Positions 16,464 to 26,320 of a stretch of DNA of 64,000 bases are shown here, piece after piece. The position numbers and the translations under genes were made by a program. Each line of letters opens with the position of its first letter. The stretch's first letter is position 1. The DNA comes from Escherichia ruysiae. Lineage in GTDB: Bacteria; Pseudomonadota; Gammaproteobacteria; Enterobacterales; Enterobacteriaceae. Below the pieces are notes generated by a model. That model made no database searches and had not been told where the DNA came from. It saw only the letters and a program-made list of their open reading frames with translations. The stretch is taken from NCBI RefSeq assembly GCF_902498915.1, contig NZ_CABVLQ010000001.1; one strand, 5' to 3'.

Positions 16464-18761
16464 ATGAAATGGCTATGTTCAGTAGGTATCGCGGTAAGTC
16501 TGGCCTTACAGCCAGCACTGGCGGATGATTTGTTCGGTAACCATCCATTAACGCCCGAAGCGCGTGATGCGTTCGTCACCGAACTGCTCAAAAAAATGAC
16601 GGTTGATGAGAAGATTGGTCAACTGCGCTTAATCAGCGTCGGCCCGGATAACCCGAAAGAGGCGATCCGCGAGATGATCAAAGACGGGCAGGTTGGGGCG
16701 ATTTTCAACACCGTAACCCGTCAGGATATCCGCGCCATGCAGGATCAGGTGATGGAATTAAGCCGCCTGAAAATTCCTCTCTTCTTTGCCTATGATGTGC
16801 TGCACGGTCAGCGCACTGTCTTCCCGATTAGCCTCGGCCTGGCCTCTTCTTTTAACCTCGATGCGGTGAAAACAGTAGGGCGCGTCTCTGCTTATGAAGC
16901 GGCAGATGATGGCCTGAATATGACCTGGGCGCCAATGGTCGATGTCTCGCGCGATCCGCGCTGGGGACGTGCTTCCGAAGGTTTTGGCGAAGATACGTAT
17001 CTCACCTCAACAATGGGTAAAACCATGGTGGAAGCGATGCAGGGTAAAAGCCCGGCAGATCGCTACTCGGTGATGACCAGCGTCAAACACTTTGCTGCAT
17101 ACGGCGCGGTAGAAGGTGGTAAAGAGTACAACACCGTCGATATGAGCCCGCAGCGTCTGTTTAATGACTATATGCCGCCGTACAAAGCGGGGCTGGATGC
17201 AGGCAGCGGCGCGGTGATGGTGGCGTTGAACTCGCTGAACGGCACGCCAGCCACCTCCGATTCCTGGCTGCTGAAAGATGTGCTGCGCGATCAGTGGGGC
17301 TTTAAAGGCATCACCGTTTCCGATCATGGCGCAATCAAAGAACTGATTAAACACGGTACGGCGGCAGATCCGGAAGATGCGGTGCGCGTGGCGCTGAAAT
17401 CCGGGATCAACATGAGCATGAGCGACGAGTATTACTCGAAGTATCTGCCTGGTTTGATCAAATCCGGCAAAGTGACGATGGCTGAGCTGGACGATGCCGC
17501 GCGTCACGTACTGAACGTCAAATATGACATGGGACTGTTTAACGATCCGTACAGCCACCTTGGGCCGAAAGAGTCTGACCCGGTGGATACCAATGCTGAA
17601 AGCCGCCTGCATCGCAAAGAAGCGCGTGAAGTGGCGCGAGAAAGCCTGGTGCTGCTGAAAAACCGTCTCGAAACGCTGCCGCTGAAAAAATCTGCCACCA
17701 TTGCGGTGGTTGGGCCACTGGCGGACAGTAAACGTGACGTGATGGGCAGCTGGTCCGCAGCCGGTGTTGCCGATCAATCCGTGACCGTACTGACCGGGAT
17801 TAAAAATGCCGTCGGTGAAAACGGTAAAGTGCTGTATGCCAAAGGGGCGAACGTTACCAGTGACAAAGGCATTATCGATTTCCTGAATCAGTATGAAGAA
17901 GCGGTCAAAGTCGATTCGCGCTCGCCGCAAGAGATGATTGATGAAGCGGTGCAAACCGCGAAACAATCTGATGTGGTGGTGGCTGTGGTCGGTGAAGCAC
18001 AGGGGATGGCGCACGAGGCCTCCAGCCGTACCGATATCACTATTCCTCAAAGCCAACGTGACTTGATTGCGGCGCTGAAAGCCACCGGTAAACCGCTGGT
18101 GCTGGTGCTGATGAACGGGCGTCCGCTGGCGCTGGTGAAAGAAGATCAGCAGGCTGATGCGATTCTGGAAACCTGGTTTGCGGGGACTGAAGGCGGTAAT
18201 GCAATTGCCGATGTGTTGTTTGGTGATTACAACCCGTCCGGCAAGCTGCCAATGTCCTTCCCGCGTTCTGTCGGGCAGATCCCGGTGTACTACAGTCATC
18301 TGAATACCGGTCGCCCGTATAACGCCGACAAGCCGAACAAATACACTTCGCGTTATTTTGATGAAGCTAACGGGGCGCTGTACCCGTTCGGTTATGGTCT
18401 GAGCTATACCACTTTCACTGTCTCTGATGTGAAACTTTCTGCGCCGACCATGAAGCGTGACGGCAAAGTGACGGCCAGCGTGCAGGTGACGAACACCGGT
18501 AAACGCGAAGGGGCGACGGTAGTGCAGATGTACTTGCAGGATGTGACGGCTTCCATGAGTCGCCCGGTGAAACAGCTAAAAGGCTTTGAGAAAATCACCC
18601 TGAAGCCGGGCGAAACTCAGACCGTCAGCTTCCCGATCGATATCGAGGCGCTGAAGTTCTGGAATCAACAGATGAAATATGACGCCGAGCCTGGCAAGTT
18701 CAATGTCTTTATCGGCACTGATTCCGCACGCGTTAAGAAAGGCGAGTTTGAGTTGCTGTAA
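16464..18761 (+). CDS. bglX: Periplasmic beta-D-glucoside glucohydrolase (GH3)
   Basis: 765-residue secreted glycoside hydrolase family 3 enzyme that releases glucose from beta-glucosides. The signal peptide MKWLCSVGIAVSLALQPALA is cleaved near Ala20. The N-terminal barrel carries KHFAAYG (about 208-214) and the nucleophile Asp287 in VSDHGA. The middle alpha/beta sandwich includes HEASSRTD, and a fibronectin III-like domain ends the protein (GYGLSYTTF onward). I start at 16464; the upstream frame from 16392 adds 24 non-signal residues. It is monocistronic, with a terminator and REP after it. Confidence 0.97.
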   Translation: MKWLCSVGIAVSLALQPALADDLFGNHPLTPEARDAFVTELLKKMTVDEKIGQLRLISVGPDNPKEAIREMIKDGQVGAIFNTVTRQDIRAMQDQVMELSRLKIPLFFAYDVLHGQRTVFPISLGLASSFNLDAVKTVGRVSAYEAADDGLNMTWAPMVDVSRDPRWGRASEGFGEDTYLTSTMGKTMVEAMQGKSPADRYSVMTSVKHFAAYGAVEGGKEYNTVDMSPQRLFNDYMPPYKAGLDAGSGAVMVALNSLNGTPATSDSWLLKDVLRDQWGFKGITVSDHGAIKELIKHGTAADPEDAVRVALKSGINMSMSDEYYSKYLPGLIKSGKVTMAELDDAARHVLNVKYDMGLFNDPYSHLGPKESDPVDTNAESRLHRKEAREVARESLVLLKNRLETLPLKKSATIAVVGPLADSKRDVMGSWSAAGVADQSVTVLTGIKNAVGENGKVLYAKGANVTSDKGIIDFLNQYEEAVKVDSRSPQEMIDEAVQTAKQSDVVVAVVGEAQGMAHEASSRTDITIPQSQRDLIAALKATGKPLVLVLMNGRPLALVKEDQQADAILETWFAGTEGGNAIADVLFGDYNPSGKLPMSFPRSVGQIPVYYSHLNTGRPYNADKPNKYTSRYFDEANGALYPFGYGLSYTTFTVSDVKLSAPTMKRDGKVTASVQVTNTGKREGATVVQMYLQDVTASMSRPVKQLKGFEKITLKPGETQTVSFPIDIEALKFWNQQMKYDAEPGKFNVFIGTDSARVKKGEFELL

Positions 18762-18770
18762 TGCTTTAGT

Positions 18771-18794
18771 AAGGGCGCGACGTTTGCGCCCTTT
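18771..18794 (+). terminator. bglX terminator
   Basis: AAGGGCGC-GACGTTT-GCGCCCTT hairpin (8-bp stem) beginning 9 bp after the bglX stop, with only a short T run after it. Confidence 0.75.
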
Positions 18795-18854
18795 GCCTGA
18801 TGCGCTGCGCTTATTAGGTCTACAGAATGGTTACAACTTGTTGATTTTTCACCC

Positions 18855-18892
18855 GCTGTAGGCCGGGTAAGGCGCTTGCGCCGCATCCGGCA
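18855..18892. repeat. REP element downstream of bglX
   Basis: Single REP palindrome: GTAGGCCGGGTAAGGCG, then CTTGCG, then CCGCATCCGGC. It lies in the bglX-osmF gap. Confidence 0.85.
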
Positions 18893-19035
18893 GGAAACGT
18901 CGGTCAGTATTTCCCCCTTTAAGTATTTATCTGTTTCTGCAACTGAATCCGCCCAGTCAGGCTAACCCCGCCATTATCAACTATGCTTTTCTCTTAATTC
19001 GCTGAAAACAACAGTAAAAGAATGAGGAAAGCATC

Positions 19036-19953
19036 ATGCCACTCTCAAAGGTCTGGGCAGGTTCACTGGTTATGTTGGCAGCCGTGAGCCTGCCGCTGCA
19101 CGCGGCTTCCCCCGTTAAAGTCGGTTCAAAAATCGATACCGAAGGCGCGCTGCTCGGCAACATTATTTTGCAAGTATTGGAAAGCCACGGCGTACCGACG
19201 GTGAATAAAGTGCAACTCGGAACGACTCCTGTGGTGCGCGGGGCGATTACTTCCGGTGAACTGGATATCTATCCGGAATATACCGGCAATGGCGCTTTCT
19301 TCTTTAAAGATGAAAACGATGCAGCGTGGAAAAATGCCGGACAGGGCTACGAGAAAGTCAAAAAACTCGATGCAGAGCAAAACAAGTTAATCTGGCTGAC
19401 GCCCGCACCTGCGAATAACACCTGGACCATCGCCGTGCGTCAGGATGTGGCAGAGAAAAACAAACTCACTTCGCTTGCCGATCTCAGTCGTTATTTGAAA
19501 GAGGGGGGCAACTTCAAACTGGCGGCCTCCGCAGAGTTTATTGAACGCGCCGATGCGTTACCCGCTTTTGAAAAAGCTTACGACTTTAAACTCGATCAGG
19601 ATCAGTTACTGTCACTTGCAGGCGGCGACACGGCGGTGACCATTAAAGCCGCTGCCCAACAAACATCCGGCGTTAATGCGGCGATGGCTTACGGCACTGA
19701 CGGCCCGGTAGCGGCGCTGGGACTGCAAACCTTAAGCGATCCGCAAGGCGTGCAACCTATCTACGCGCCTGCACCAGTGGTGCGTGAATCGGTGTTGAAG
19801 GAGTATCCGCAAATGGCACAGTGGCTACAGCCAGTTTTCGCCAGCCTCGATGAAAAGACGTTACAGCAACTGAATGCCAGCATTGCCGTTGAAGGACTGG
19901 ATGCCAAAAAAGTGGCTGCCGACTACCTGAAACAAAAAGGGTGGACGAAGTAA
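19036..19953 (+). CDS. osmF: Periplasmic substrate-binding protein OsmF (YehZ)
   Basis: 305-residue periplasmic binding protein of the OpuAC/glycine-betaine type. A signal peptide (GSLVMLAAVSLPLHA) is cleaved before ASPVKVGSK. The mature part has VGSKIDTEGALLGNI and LDIYPEYTGNG, characteristic of choline/betaine-type binders. It is the first gene of osmF-yehYXW, an ABC importer reported as a low-affinity glycine betaine system induced by RpoS and osmotic stress. A CTATGCT element about 55 bp upstream fits an RpoS-type -10. Confidence 0.95.
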   Translation: MPLSKVWAGSLVMLAAVSLPLHAASPVKVGSKIDTEGALLGNIILQVLESHGVPTVNKVQLGTTPVVRGAITSGELDIYPEYTGNGAFFFKDENDAAWKNAGQGYEKVKKLDAEQNKLIWLTPAPANNTWTIAVRQDVAEKNKLTSLADLSRYLKEGGNFKLAASAEFIERADALPAFEKAYDFKLDQDQLLSLAGGDTAVTIKAAAQQTSGVNAAMAYGTDGPVAALGLQTLSDPQGVQPIYAPAPVVRESVLKEYPQMAQWLQPVFASLDEKTLQQLNASIAVEGLDAKKVAADYLKQKGWTK

Positions 19954-19959
19954 TTTCTC

Positions 19960-21117
19960 GTGACTTATCTACGTATTAATCCTGTTCTGGCGCTGCTGCT
20001 GTTGCTGACGGCAATCGCAGCGGCACTGCCGTTTATCAGTTACGCGCCTAACCGGCTGGTCTCTGGTGAGGGGCGTCATCTCTGGCAACTGTGGCCGCAA
20101 ACGATCTGGATGCTGGTGGGCGTTGGTTGCGCCTGGCTGACTGCCTGTTTTATTCCCGGTAGAAAAGGCAGCATTTTTGCACTCATCCTTGCGCAATTCG
20201 TCTTCGTATTGCTGGTGTGGGGCGCGGGAAAGGCAGCGACACAACTGGCGCAAAATGGCAGTGTGCTGGCGCGTACCAGCCTCGGCAGTGGTTTCTGGCT
20301 GGCAGCGGCGCTGGCACTGCTGGCCTGTAGTGATGCAATCCGCCGAATCTCCACGCATCCGCTGTGGCGCTGGTTGTTGCATATGCAGATTGCCATCATT
20401 CCGTTGTGGTTGCTGTACTCCGGCACGCTTAACGATCTCTCGCTAATGAAAGAATACGCCAACCGTCAGGATGTGTTTGATGACGCGCTGGCACAGCATC
20501 TGACCCTGCTGTTTGGCTCGGTACTGCCGGCGCTGGTGATTGGCGTGCCGCTGGGCGTCTGGTGCTACTTTTCCACCGCGCGGCAGGGGGCGATTTTTTC
20601 TCTGCTCAATGTCATTCAGACCGTGCCTTCGGTGGCGCTCTTTGGCCTGTTGATTGCGCCGCTTGCCGCGCTGGTTACGGCCTTTCCGTGGCTGGGGAAG
20701 CTCGGCATAGCAGGAACCGGAATGACACCCGCACTGATTGCGCTGGTGCTCTATGCCTTGCTGCCGCTGGTGCGCGGCGTGGTAGTCGGTTTGAACCAGA
20801 TCCCGCGCGATGTGCTGGAGAGCGCCAGAGCGATGGGCATGAGCGGGGCGCAGCGTTTCCTGCATGTTCAGTTACCGCTGGCGTTACCGGTATTTCTGCG
20901 CAGCCTGCGGGTGGTGATGGTGCAAACCGTCGGCATGGCGGTGATTGCGGCGTTAATCGGCGCAGGCGGTTTTGGTGCGCTGGTTTTTCAGGGGCTGTTA
21001 AGCAGCGCCATTGATTTAGTGTTGCTGGGGGTGATCCCGGTAATTGTTCTGGCGGTGCTTACCGACGCGCTGTTCGATTTGCTTATCGCACTGCTGAAGG
21101 TGAAACATAATGATTGA
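19960..21117 (+). CDS. yehY: ABC transporter permease YehY
   Basis: 385-residue inner membrane subunit of the osmF-yehYXW importer. It begins with GTG at 19960, six bases after the osmF stop. An N-terminal extension with several helices (about 1-170) precedes a typical BPD permease domain (about 175-380), with the coupling-helix segment IPRDVLESARAMGMSGAQRF. It is longer than its partner YehW because of the extra N-terminal helices. Its end overlaps the yehX ATG by 8 bases, implying coupled translation. Confidence 0.95.
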   Translation: MTYLRINPVLALLLLLTAIAAALPFISYAPNRLVSGEGRHLWQLWPQTIWMLVGVGCAWLTACFIPGRKGSIFALILAQFVFVLLVWGAGKAATQLAQNGSVLARTSLGSGFWLAAALALLACSDAIRRISTHPLWRWLLHMQIAIIPLWLLYSGTLNDLSLMKEYANRQDVFDDALAQHLTLLFGSVLPALVIGVPLGVWCYFSTARQGAIFSLLNVIQTVPSVALFGLLIAPLAALVTAFPWLGKLGIAGTGMTPALIALVLYALLPLVRGVVVGLNQIPRDVLESARAMGMSGAQRFLHVQLPLALPVFLRSLRVVMVQTVGMAVIAALIGAGGFGALVFQGLLSSAIDLVLLGVIPVIVLAVLTDALFDLLIALLKVKHND

Positions 21118-22036
21118 ATTTAGCCATGTCAGCAAACTGTTCGGCGCACAAAAAGCCGTTAACGATCTCAATCTCAATTTTCAGGAAGGGAGTTTTTCGG
21201 TGCTGATTGGCACCTCTGGCTCCGGCAAATCCACCACCCTGAAAATGATCAACCGCCTGGTGGAGCATGACAGCGGCGTGATCCGCTTTGCCGGTGAAGA
21301 AATTCGCTCGCTGCCAGTACTGGAGTTGCGCCGCCGGATGGGCTATGCCATTCAATCTATTGGCCTGTTTCCCCACTGGAGCGTGGCGCAAAACATCGCT
21401 ACCGTGCCGCAATTGCAAAAATGGTCGCGGGCGCGGATTGACGATCGTATCGACGAATTAATGGCGCTACTGGGGCTGGAGTCAAATTTGCGTGAGCGTT
21501 ATCCGCATCAGCTTTCCGGTGGTCAGCAGCAACGTGTGGGAGTGGCGCGCGCACTGGCTGCCGATCCGCAAGTCTTACTGATGGATGAACCGTTTGGCGC
21601 GCTGGATCCGGTGACGCGCGGCGCGTTGCAACAAGAGATGACGCGCATTCACCGTTTGCTGGGGCGCACCATTGTGCTGGTCACTCATGATATTGATGAG
21701 GCGCTACGGCTGGCAGAACATCTGGTGTTGATGGATCATGGTGAAGTGGTGCAGCAGGGCAATCCGCTGACGATGCTTACTCGTCCAGCGAATGATTTTG
21801 TCCGCCAGTTTTTTGGGCATAGTGAACTGGGGGTGCGCCTGCTTTCGTTACGTAGTGTGACTGATTATGTGCGCCGCAACGAACGCGCTGAAGGTGAGGC
21901 GCTGGCAGAAGAGATGACGCTACGTGATGCGCTCTCATTGTTTGTCGCTCGTGGTTGTGAAGTGTTGCCGGTGGTTGACGATCAAGGTAAACCTTGCGGC
22001 ACATTACATTTTCAGGATCTGCTGGTGGAGGCGTAA
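21110..22036 (+). CDS. yehX: ABC transporter ATP-binding protein YehX
   Basis: 308-residue ATPase energising the OsmF-YehYW importer. Walker A is GTSGSGKST (about 34-42), the signature motif is LSGGQQQRVG (about 132-141), Walker B is VLLMDEPFGALD, and the switch is LVTHDIDE. A short C-terminal CBS-like regulatory region (about 240-308) is present, as in osmoregulated OpuA/ProV-type ATPases, which may sense ionic strength. It starts inside yehY and ends 4 bp before yehW. Confidence 0.95.
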   Translation: MIEFSHVSKLFGAQKAVNDLNLNFQEGSFSVLIGTSGSGKSTTLKMINRLVEHDSGVIRFAGEEIRSLPVLELRRRMGYAIQSIGLFPHWSVAQNIATVPQLQKWSRARIDDRIDELMALLGLESNLRERYPHQLSGGQQQRVGVARALAADPQVLLMDEPFGALDPVTRGALQQEMTRIHRLLGRTIVLVTHDIDEALRLAEHLVLMDHGEVVQQGNPLTMLTRPANDFVRQFFGHSELGVRLLSLRSVTDYVRRNERAEGEALAEEMTLRDALSLFVARGCEVLPVVDDQGKPCGTLHFQDLLVEA

Positions 22037-22040
22037 TCGT

Positions 22041-22772
22041 ATGAAAATAATGCGCGATCCGCTGTTCTGGCTTATTGCTCTGTTTGTGGGGCTGATTTTC
22101 TGGCTACCCTATAGCCAGCCGTTGTTTGGTGCTTTATTTCCACAATTACCTCGGCCTGTTTATCAGCAGGAAAGTTTTGCTGCCCTGGCGCTGGCTCATT
22201 TCTGGCTAGTGGGGATCTCAAGTTTGTTTGCCGTGATCATTGGTACTGGTGCCGGAATTGCTGTCACTCGCCCGTGGGGCGCGGAGTTTCGCCCGATGGT
22301 CGAAACCATTGCCGCCGTTGGGCAGACGTTTCCGCCCGTAGCTGTGCTGGCGATTGCTGTTCCGGTGATGGGGTTTGGTCAGCAACCGGCGATTATTGCT
22401 TTGATCCTTTACGGCGTATTACCGATCTTACAGGCGACACTTGCCGGACTGGGAGCGATTGATGCCAGCGTGACAGACGTTGCCAAAGGGATGGGAATGA
22501 GCCGGAGTCAGCGATTGCGTAAAGTGGAGTTACCGCTGGCAGCGCCAGTGATTCTGGCTGGCGTGCGGACTTCAGTGATTATCAATATTGGTACGGCGAC
22601 CATTGCCTCAACGGTAGGAGCCAGCACGCTGGGTACGCCCATCATCATCGGACTTAGCGGATTTAACACTGCTTATGTGATTCAGGGGGCGTTGCTGGTG
22701 GCACTGGCGGCGATCATCGTAGACCGCCTGTTTGAACGGTTGGTGCAGCTACTCAGCCAGCACGCAAAATAA
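22041..22772 (+). CDS. yehW: ABC transporter permease YehW
   Basis: 243-residue second permease of the importer, with six predicted helices and the cytoplasmic coupling segment DVAKGMGMSRSQRL. The start at 22041 (MKIMRDPLFW) is four bases after the yehX stop and behind TGGAGG; the longer frame from 21924 lies inside yehX. Its last 20 bases overlap, on the other strand, the 3' end of yohO. Confidence 0.95.
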   Translation: MKIMRDPLFWLIALFVGLIFWLPYSQPLFGALFPQLPRPVYQQESFAALALAHFWLVGISSLFAVIIGTGAGIAVTRPWGAEFRPMVETIAAVGQTFPPVAVLAIAVPVMGFGQQPAIIALILYGVLPILQATLAGLGAIDASVTDVAKGMGMSRSQRLRKVELPLAAPVILAGVRTSVIINIGTATIASTVGASTLGTPIIIGLSGFNTAYVIQGALLVALAAIIVDRLFERLVQLLSQHAK

Positions 22773-22860
22773 AGGTATAACCTGCGAGCATGACGCCACC
22801 GATACCGCCTAACGCCATCAACAGGAACAGGGTGATAACCCCAATTTTCGCTATGCGCAT
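22753..22860 (-). CDS. yohO: Small membrane protein YohO (35 residues)
   Basis: The minus-strand frame encodes MRIAKIGVITLFLLMALGG, then IGGVMLAGYTFILRAG and a stop, one hydrophobic helix with a basic N-terminus. AAGGAG lies 7 bases before the ATG, a strong ribosome site. It corresponds to K-12 YohO as I recall it, of unknown function. Its 3' end runs into the end of yehW (opposite strand, about 20-bp overlap), and mlrA lies upstream on the same strand. Confidence 0.92.
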   Translation of the reverse strand: MRIAKIGVITLFLLMALGGIGGVMLAGYTFILRAG

Positions 22861-22919
22861 AATGCACTCCTTATGTTAACGAAAGGATTGTACAGTAAAG
22901 CGCATTTGTTAACGAATCA

Positions 22920-23651
22920 TTAAATGCCGAGTGGGAAAATATCATGGCCTTGTTCCTGCCAGTTGGTGAGCTGCTGCTGCTGGGCGGGAGACTGGTTTTC
23001 ACCGCACCACACCAATAGCGTGCGGCCTTCAAACAGTTCCGGGCGGAGCTGGTTGAGGGAATGGGCGAGGACATCAATGCGCCATCCTTGCTGGCTGGCA
23101 ATCCAACCCTCCAGCCACAGCCGCGTGGTATCCTGAATATTCCAGCCAACCACCAGCGCATCTTTACCCTGTTTTTTACGTGCCGAAGCCAGACAAATGG
23201 CGATGTAGTTGATCAGTACACCGTCGAGGATCGCCAGTAACGCCTAGAGAGTTGGTTGCTGACACTGAAGACGTCGGCGCAGAGGAATGAACAGATGTGT
23301 GGTGAGCGTCTGGGCGGGGTAATCCTGACCACGTTCTTTGATCCACATTCGCAGACTTTGTAGATTACCACTTTGCAGGTAATTAAGCAGAGTTTCTTGC
23401 TGATCGCGCCAGCCGTTTTGCACATCAACATTCTCATTACTGAGTAGCATTTTAACTTTGCTGACCTGCACACCGTTATCGATCCAGCGTTTGATCTCGC
23501 GGATCCGGTCGATATCGGCATCGTTGAACAGGCGATGACCGCCGTCTGTGCGCTGCGGTTTCAACAATCCGTAACGCCTCTGCCACGCGCGTAACGTGAC
23601 AGGATTGATATCACAAAGCAACGCCACTTCACCAATTGTGTAAAGCGCCAT
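22920..23651 (-). pseudogene. mlrA: MerR-type curli activator MlrA, interrupted by amber codon 136
   Basis: MlrA (YehV) activates csgD and thereby curli and cellulose production. The frame begins MALYTIGEVALLCDINP with an intact MerR-like helix-turn-helix (about 1-70), but codon 136 is TAG (CTA at 23244-23246), where K-12 has a glutamine codon as I recall. Reading continues in the same frame without other stops to 22920 (C-terminus EQGHDIFPLGI, total 243 codons), so a single CAG to TAG change explains it. The truncated product keeps the DNA-binding domain but loses the C-terminal B12-binding-like effector domain (about 150-243). It would be functional only with an amber suppressor or readthrough. 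Confidence 0.92.
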
Positions 23652-23872
23652 CCTCTCACCCTTGCTCGCGAGGTCCCGGTTTAACTTTAGACGCAGATTT
23701 GCGAACCAGGTAGTTTTGTCCGTTTTTAGTTCATCGTTAGGGTGATTTTATTTTTGCCAGGTGATTTTGAGTGATCGTACTCACGAATTCTCATTTTTCT
23801 GCAAGAGTTCAAAGAAAGTTAAACACAGGCAATGTATGTTACGCGTTTTAAAGGGAAGTGTGGTTTGCGGGT

Positions 23873-25558
23873 ATGTACGATTTTAATCTGGTGTTGCTGC
23901 TGCTTCAGCAGATGTGCGTTTTTTTAGTCATTGCGTGGTTAATGAGTAAAACGCCATTATTCATACCATTAATGCAGGTCACGGTTCGTCTGCCGCATAA
24001 ATTTCTCTGCTACATCGTCTTTTCCATTTTCTGCATTATGGGCACCTGGTTCGGGTTGCACATCGACGATTCGATTGCTAATACGCGGGCGATTGGCGCG
24101 GTGATGGGCGGCTTACTCGGCGGTCCGGTCGTCGGTGGGCTGGTTGGTCTGACCGGCGGGTTACATCGATATTCGATGGGGGGCATGACCGCGCTAAGTT
24201 GCATGATCTCGACCATCGTTGAAGGATTGCTCGGCGGCCTGGTACACAGCATCCTGATCCGTCGCGGGCGCACTGATAAAGTCTTTAACCCCATTACCGC
24301 CGGTGCCGTCACGTTCGTCGCTGAAATGGTGCAAATGCTGATCATCCTGGCAATCGCCCGACCTTATGAAGATGCGGTGCGTCTGGTGAGTAATATTGCT
24401 GCGCCAATGATGGTCACCAATACCGTCGGCGCGGCGCTGTTTATGCGTATATTGCTCGATAAACGCGCGATGTTTGAAAAATACACTTCAGCTTTTTCTG
24501 CCACTGCGCTGAAAGTGGCGGCCTCGACGGAAGGCATTTTGCGCCAGGGGTTTAACGAAGTGAACAGCATGAAAGTGGCACAGGTGCTGTATCAGGAGCT
24601 GGATATTGGTGCAGTCGCGATTACCGATCGAGAGAAATTGCTGGCCTTTACCGGAATTGGTGACGATCACCATTTACCCGGCAAACCGATTTCTTCGACT
24701 TACACCTTAAAAGCGATTGAAACCGGTGAAGTGGTCTACGCTGATGGCAACGAAGTACCTTATCGTTGCTCTTTGCATCCGCAATGCAAACTGGGTTCGA
24801 CGCTGGTGATTCCGTTGCGTGGTGAGAATCAGCGGGTGATGGGCACCATCAAATTGTATGAAGCGAAAAACCGTTTGTTCAGCTCAATCAACCGCACGCT
24901 GGGGGAAGGGATTGCGCAATTGCTTTCGGCGCAGATCCTCGCCGGGCAATATGAGCGGCAAAAAGCGATGCTCACGCAGTCAGAAATTAAACTGCTTCAC
25001 GCCCAGGTGAATCCCCATTTCCTGTTCAATGCGCTTAACACCATTAAAGCCGTTATCCGCCGCGACAGCGAACAGGCCAGCCAACTGGTGCAGTATCTTT
25101 CCACTTTTTTCCGCAAAAACTTAAAGCGGCCTTCGGAGTTTGTTACTCTCGCCGACGAAATTGAACACGTGAATGCTTATCTGCAAATTGAAAAGGCGCG
25201 CTTCCAGTCACGGTTGCAGGTCAACATTGCTATTCCGGAGGAATTATCCCGGCAGCAGTTGCCCGCGTTTACCCTGCAACCAATAGTGGAAAACGCTATT
25301 AAACATGGAACCTCACAACTGCTGGATACAGGGCGAGTGGCAATTAGCGCAAGGCGTGAAGGGCAACATTTGATGCTGGAGATCGAAGACAATGCCGGTT
25401 TGTATCAACCGGCAACCAATGCCAGTGGGCTGGGGATGAATCTGGTGGATAAGCGTTTGCGTGAGCGGTTTGGCGATGACTATGGGATAAGCGTCGCCTG
25501 TGAGCCTGATAGTTACACCCGAATAACGTTACGACTGCCATGGAGGGACGAGGCATGA
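23873..25558 (+). CDS. btsS: Pyruvate-sensing histidine kinase BtsS (YehU)
   Basis: 561-residue LytS-type sensor kinase of the inner membrane. The N-terminal 5TM-5TMR_LYT domain (about 1-190) binds the signal, a GAF-like domain follows (about 220-345, with [11 protein letters not shown]), and then the His_kinase domain with the phospho-acceptor histidine in [12 protein letters not shown] (about 383). The C-terminal ATPase has N-box VENAIKHG and G-box SGLGMNLV. With BtsR it responds to high-affinity pyruvate binding and induces the pyruvate transporter BtsT. The start at 23873 gives the K-12 length. It overlaps btsR by ATGA. Confidence 0.95.
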
Positions 25559-26274
25559 TTAAAGTCTTAATTGTCGATGATGAACCGTTAGCACGGGAAA
25601 ACCTGCGCGTATTTTTGCAGGAGCAGAGCGATATTGAAATTGTCGGCGAGTGCTCAAACGCCGTGGAAGGGATTGGGGCGGTGCATAAACTGCGCCCGGA
25701 TGTGCTGTTTCTCGACATTCAGATGCCACGCATCAGCGGTCTGGAAATGGTGGGGATGCTCGACCCGGAACATCGTCCGTATATCGTTTTTCTCACCGCG
25801 TTTGACGAATACGCCATTAAAGCCTTTGAAGAACATGCCTTTGATTATCTGCTGAAGCCGATTGATGAAGCGCGGCTGGAGAAAACGCTGGCTCGTCTGC
25901 GTCAGGAGCGGAGCAAGCAGGATGTTTCGCTGTTACCGGAAAATCAGCAGGCGCTGAAATTTATTCCTTGTACGGGGCATAGTCGGATTTATTTACTGCA
26001 AATGAAAGATGTAGCGTTTGTCAGCAGTCGGATGAGCGGTGTTTACGTCACCAGTCACGAAGGGAAAGAGGGCTTTACTGAACTGACATTACGCACCCTG
26101 GAGAGTCGTACACCACTACTACGCTGCCATCGTCAGTATCTGGTTAACCTCGCGCATTTGCAGGAGATTCGCCTGGAAGATAATGGCCAGGCCGAGTTGA
26201 TTTTGCGTAATGGCTTAACCGTGCCGGTCAGCCGCCGTTATCTGAAAAGCTTAAAAGAGGCGATTGGCCTGTAA
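25555..26274 (+). CDS. btsR: LytTR response regulator BtsR (YehT)
   Basis: 239-residue response regulator. The receiver domain (1-118) has acidic pocket DDE, phospho-acceptor Asp54 (LFLDIQMP) and the KPID lysine motif. The C-terminal LytTR DNA-binding domain (about 135-235) contains [17 protein letters not shown] and VPVSRRYLK. It is translationally coupled to btsS (four-base overlap). The known main target is btsT, which is not in this window. Confidence 0.95.
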
Positions 26275-26320
26275 AAGACTGCTAAAATGGCTTTTTGCCT
26301 CATCAACACCTGAAGGCCTC

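Noticed and set aside
17007..18299. 430-codon open frame on the minus strand opposite bglX
   Set aside because: Shadow of a strongly expressed-looking GH3 gene; the product is His/Phe/Arg-rich with no domain, and bglX motifs are fully intact on the other strand.
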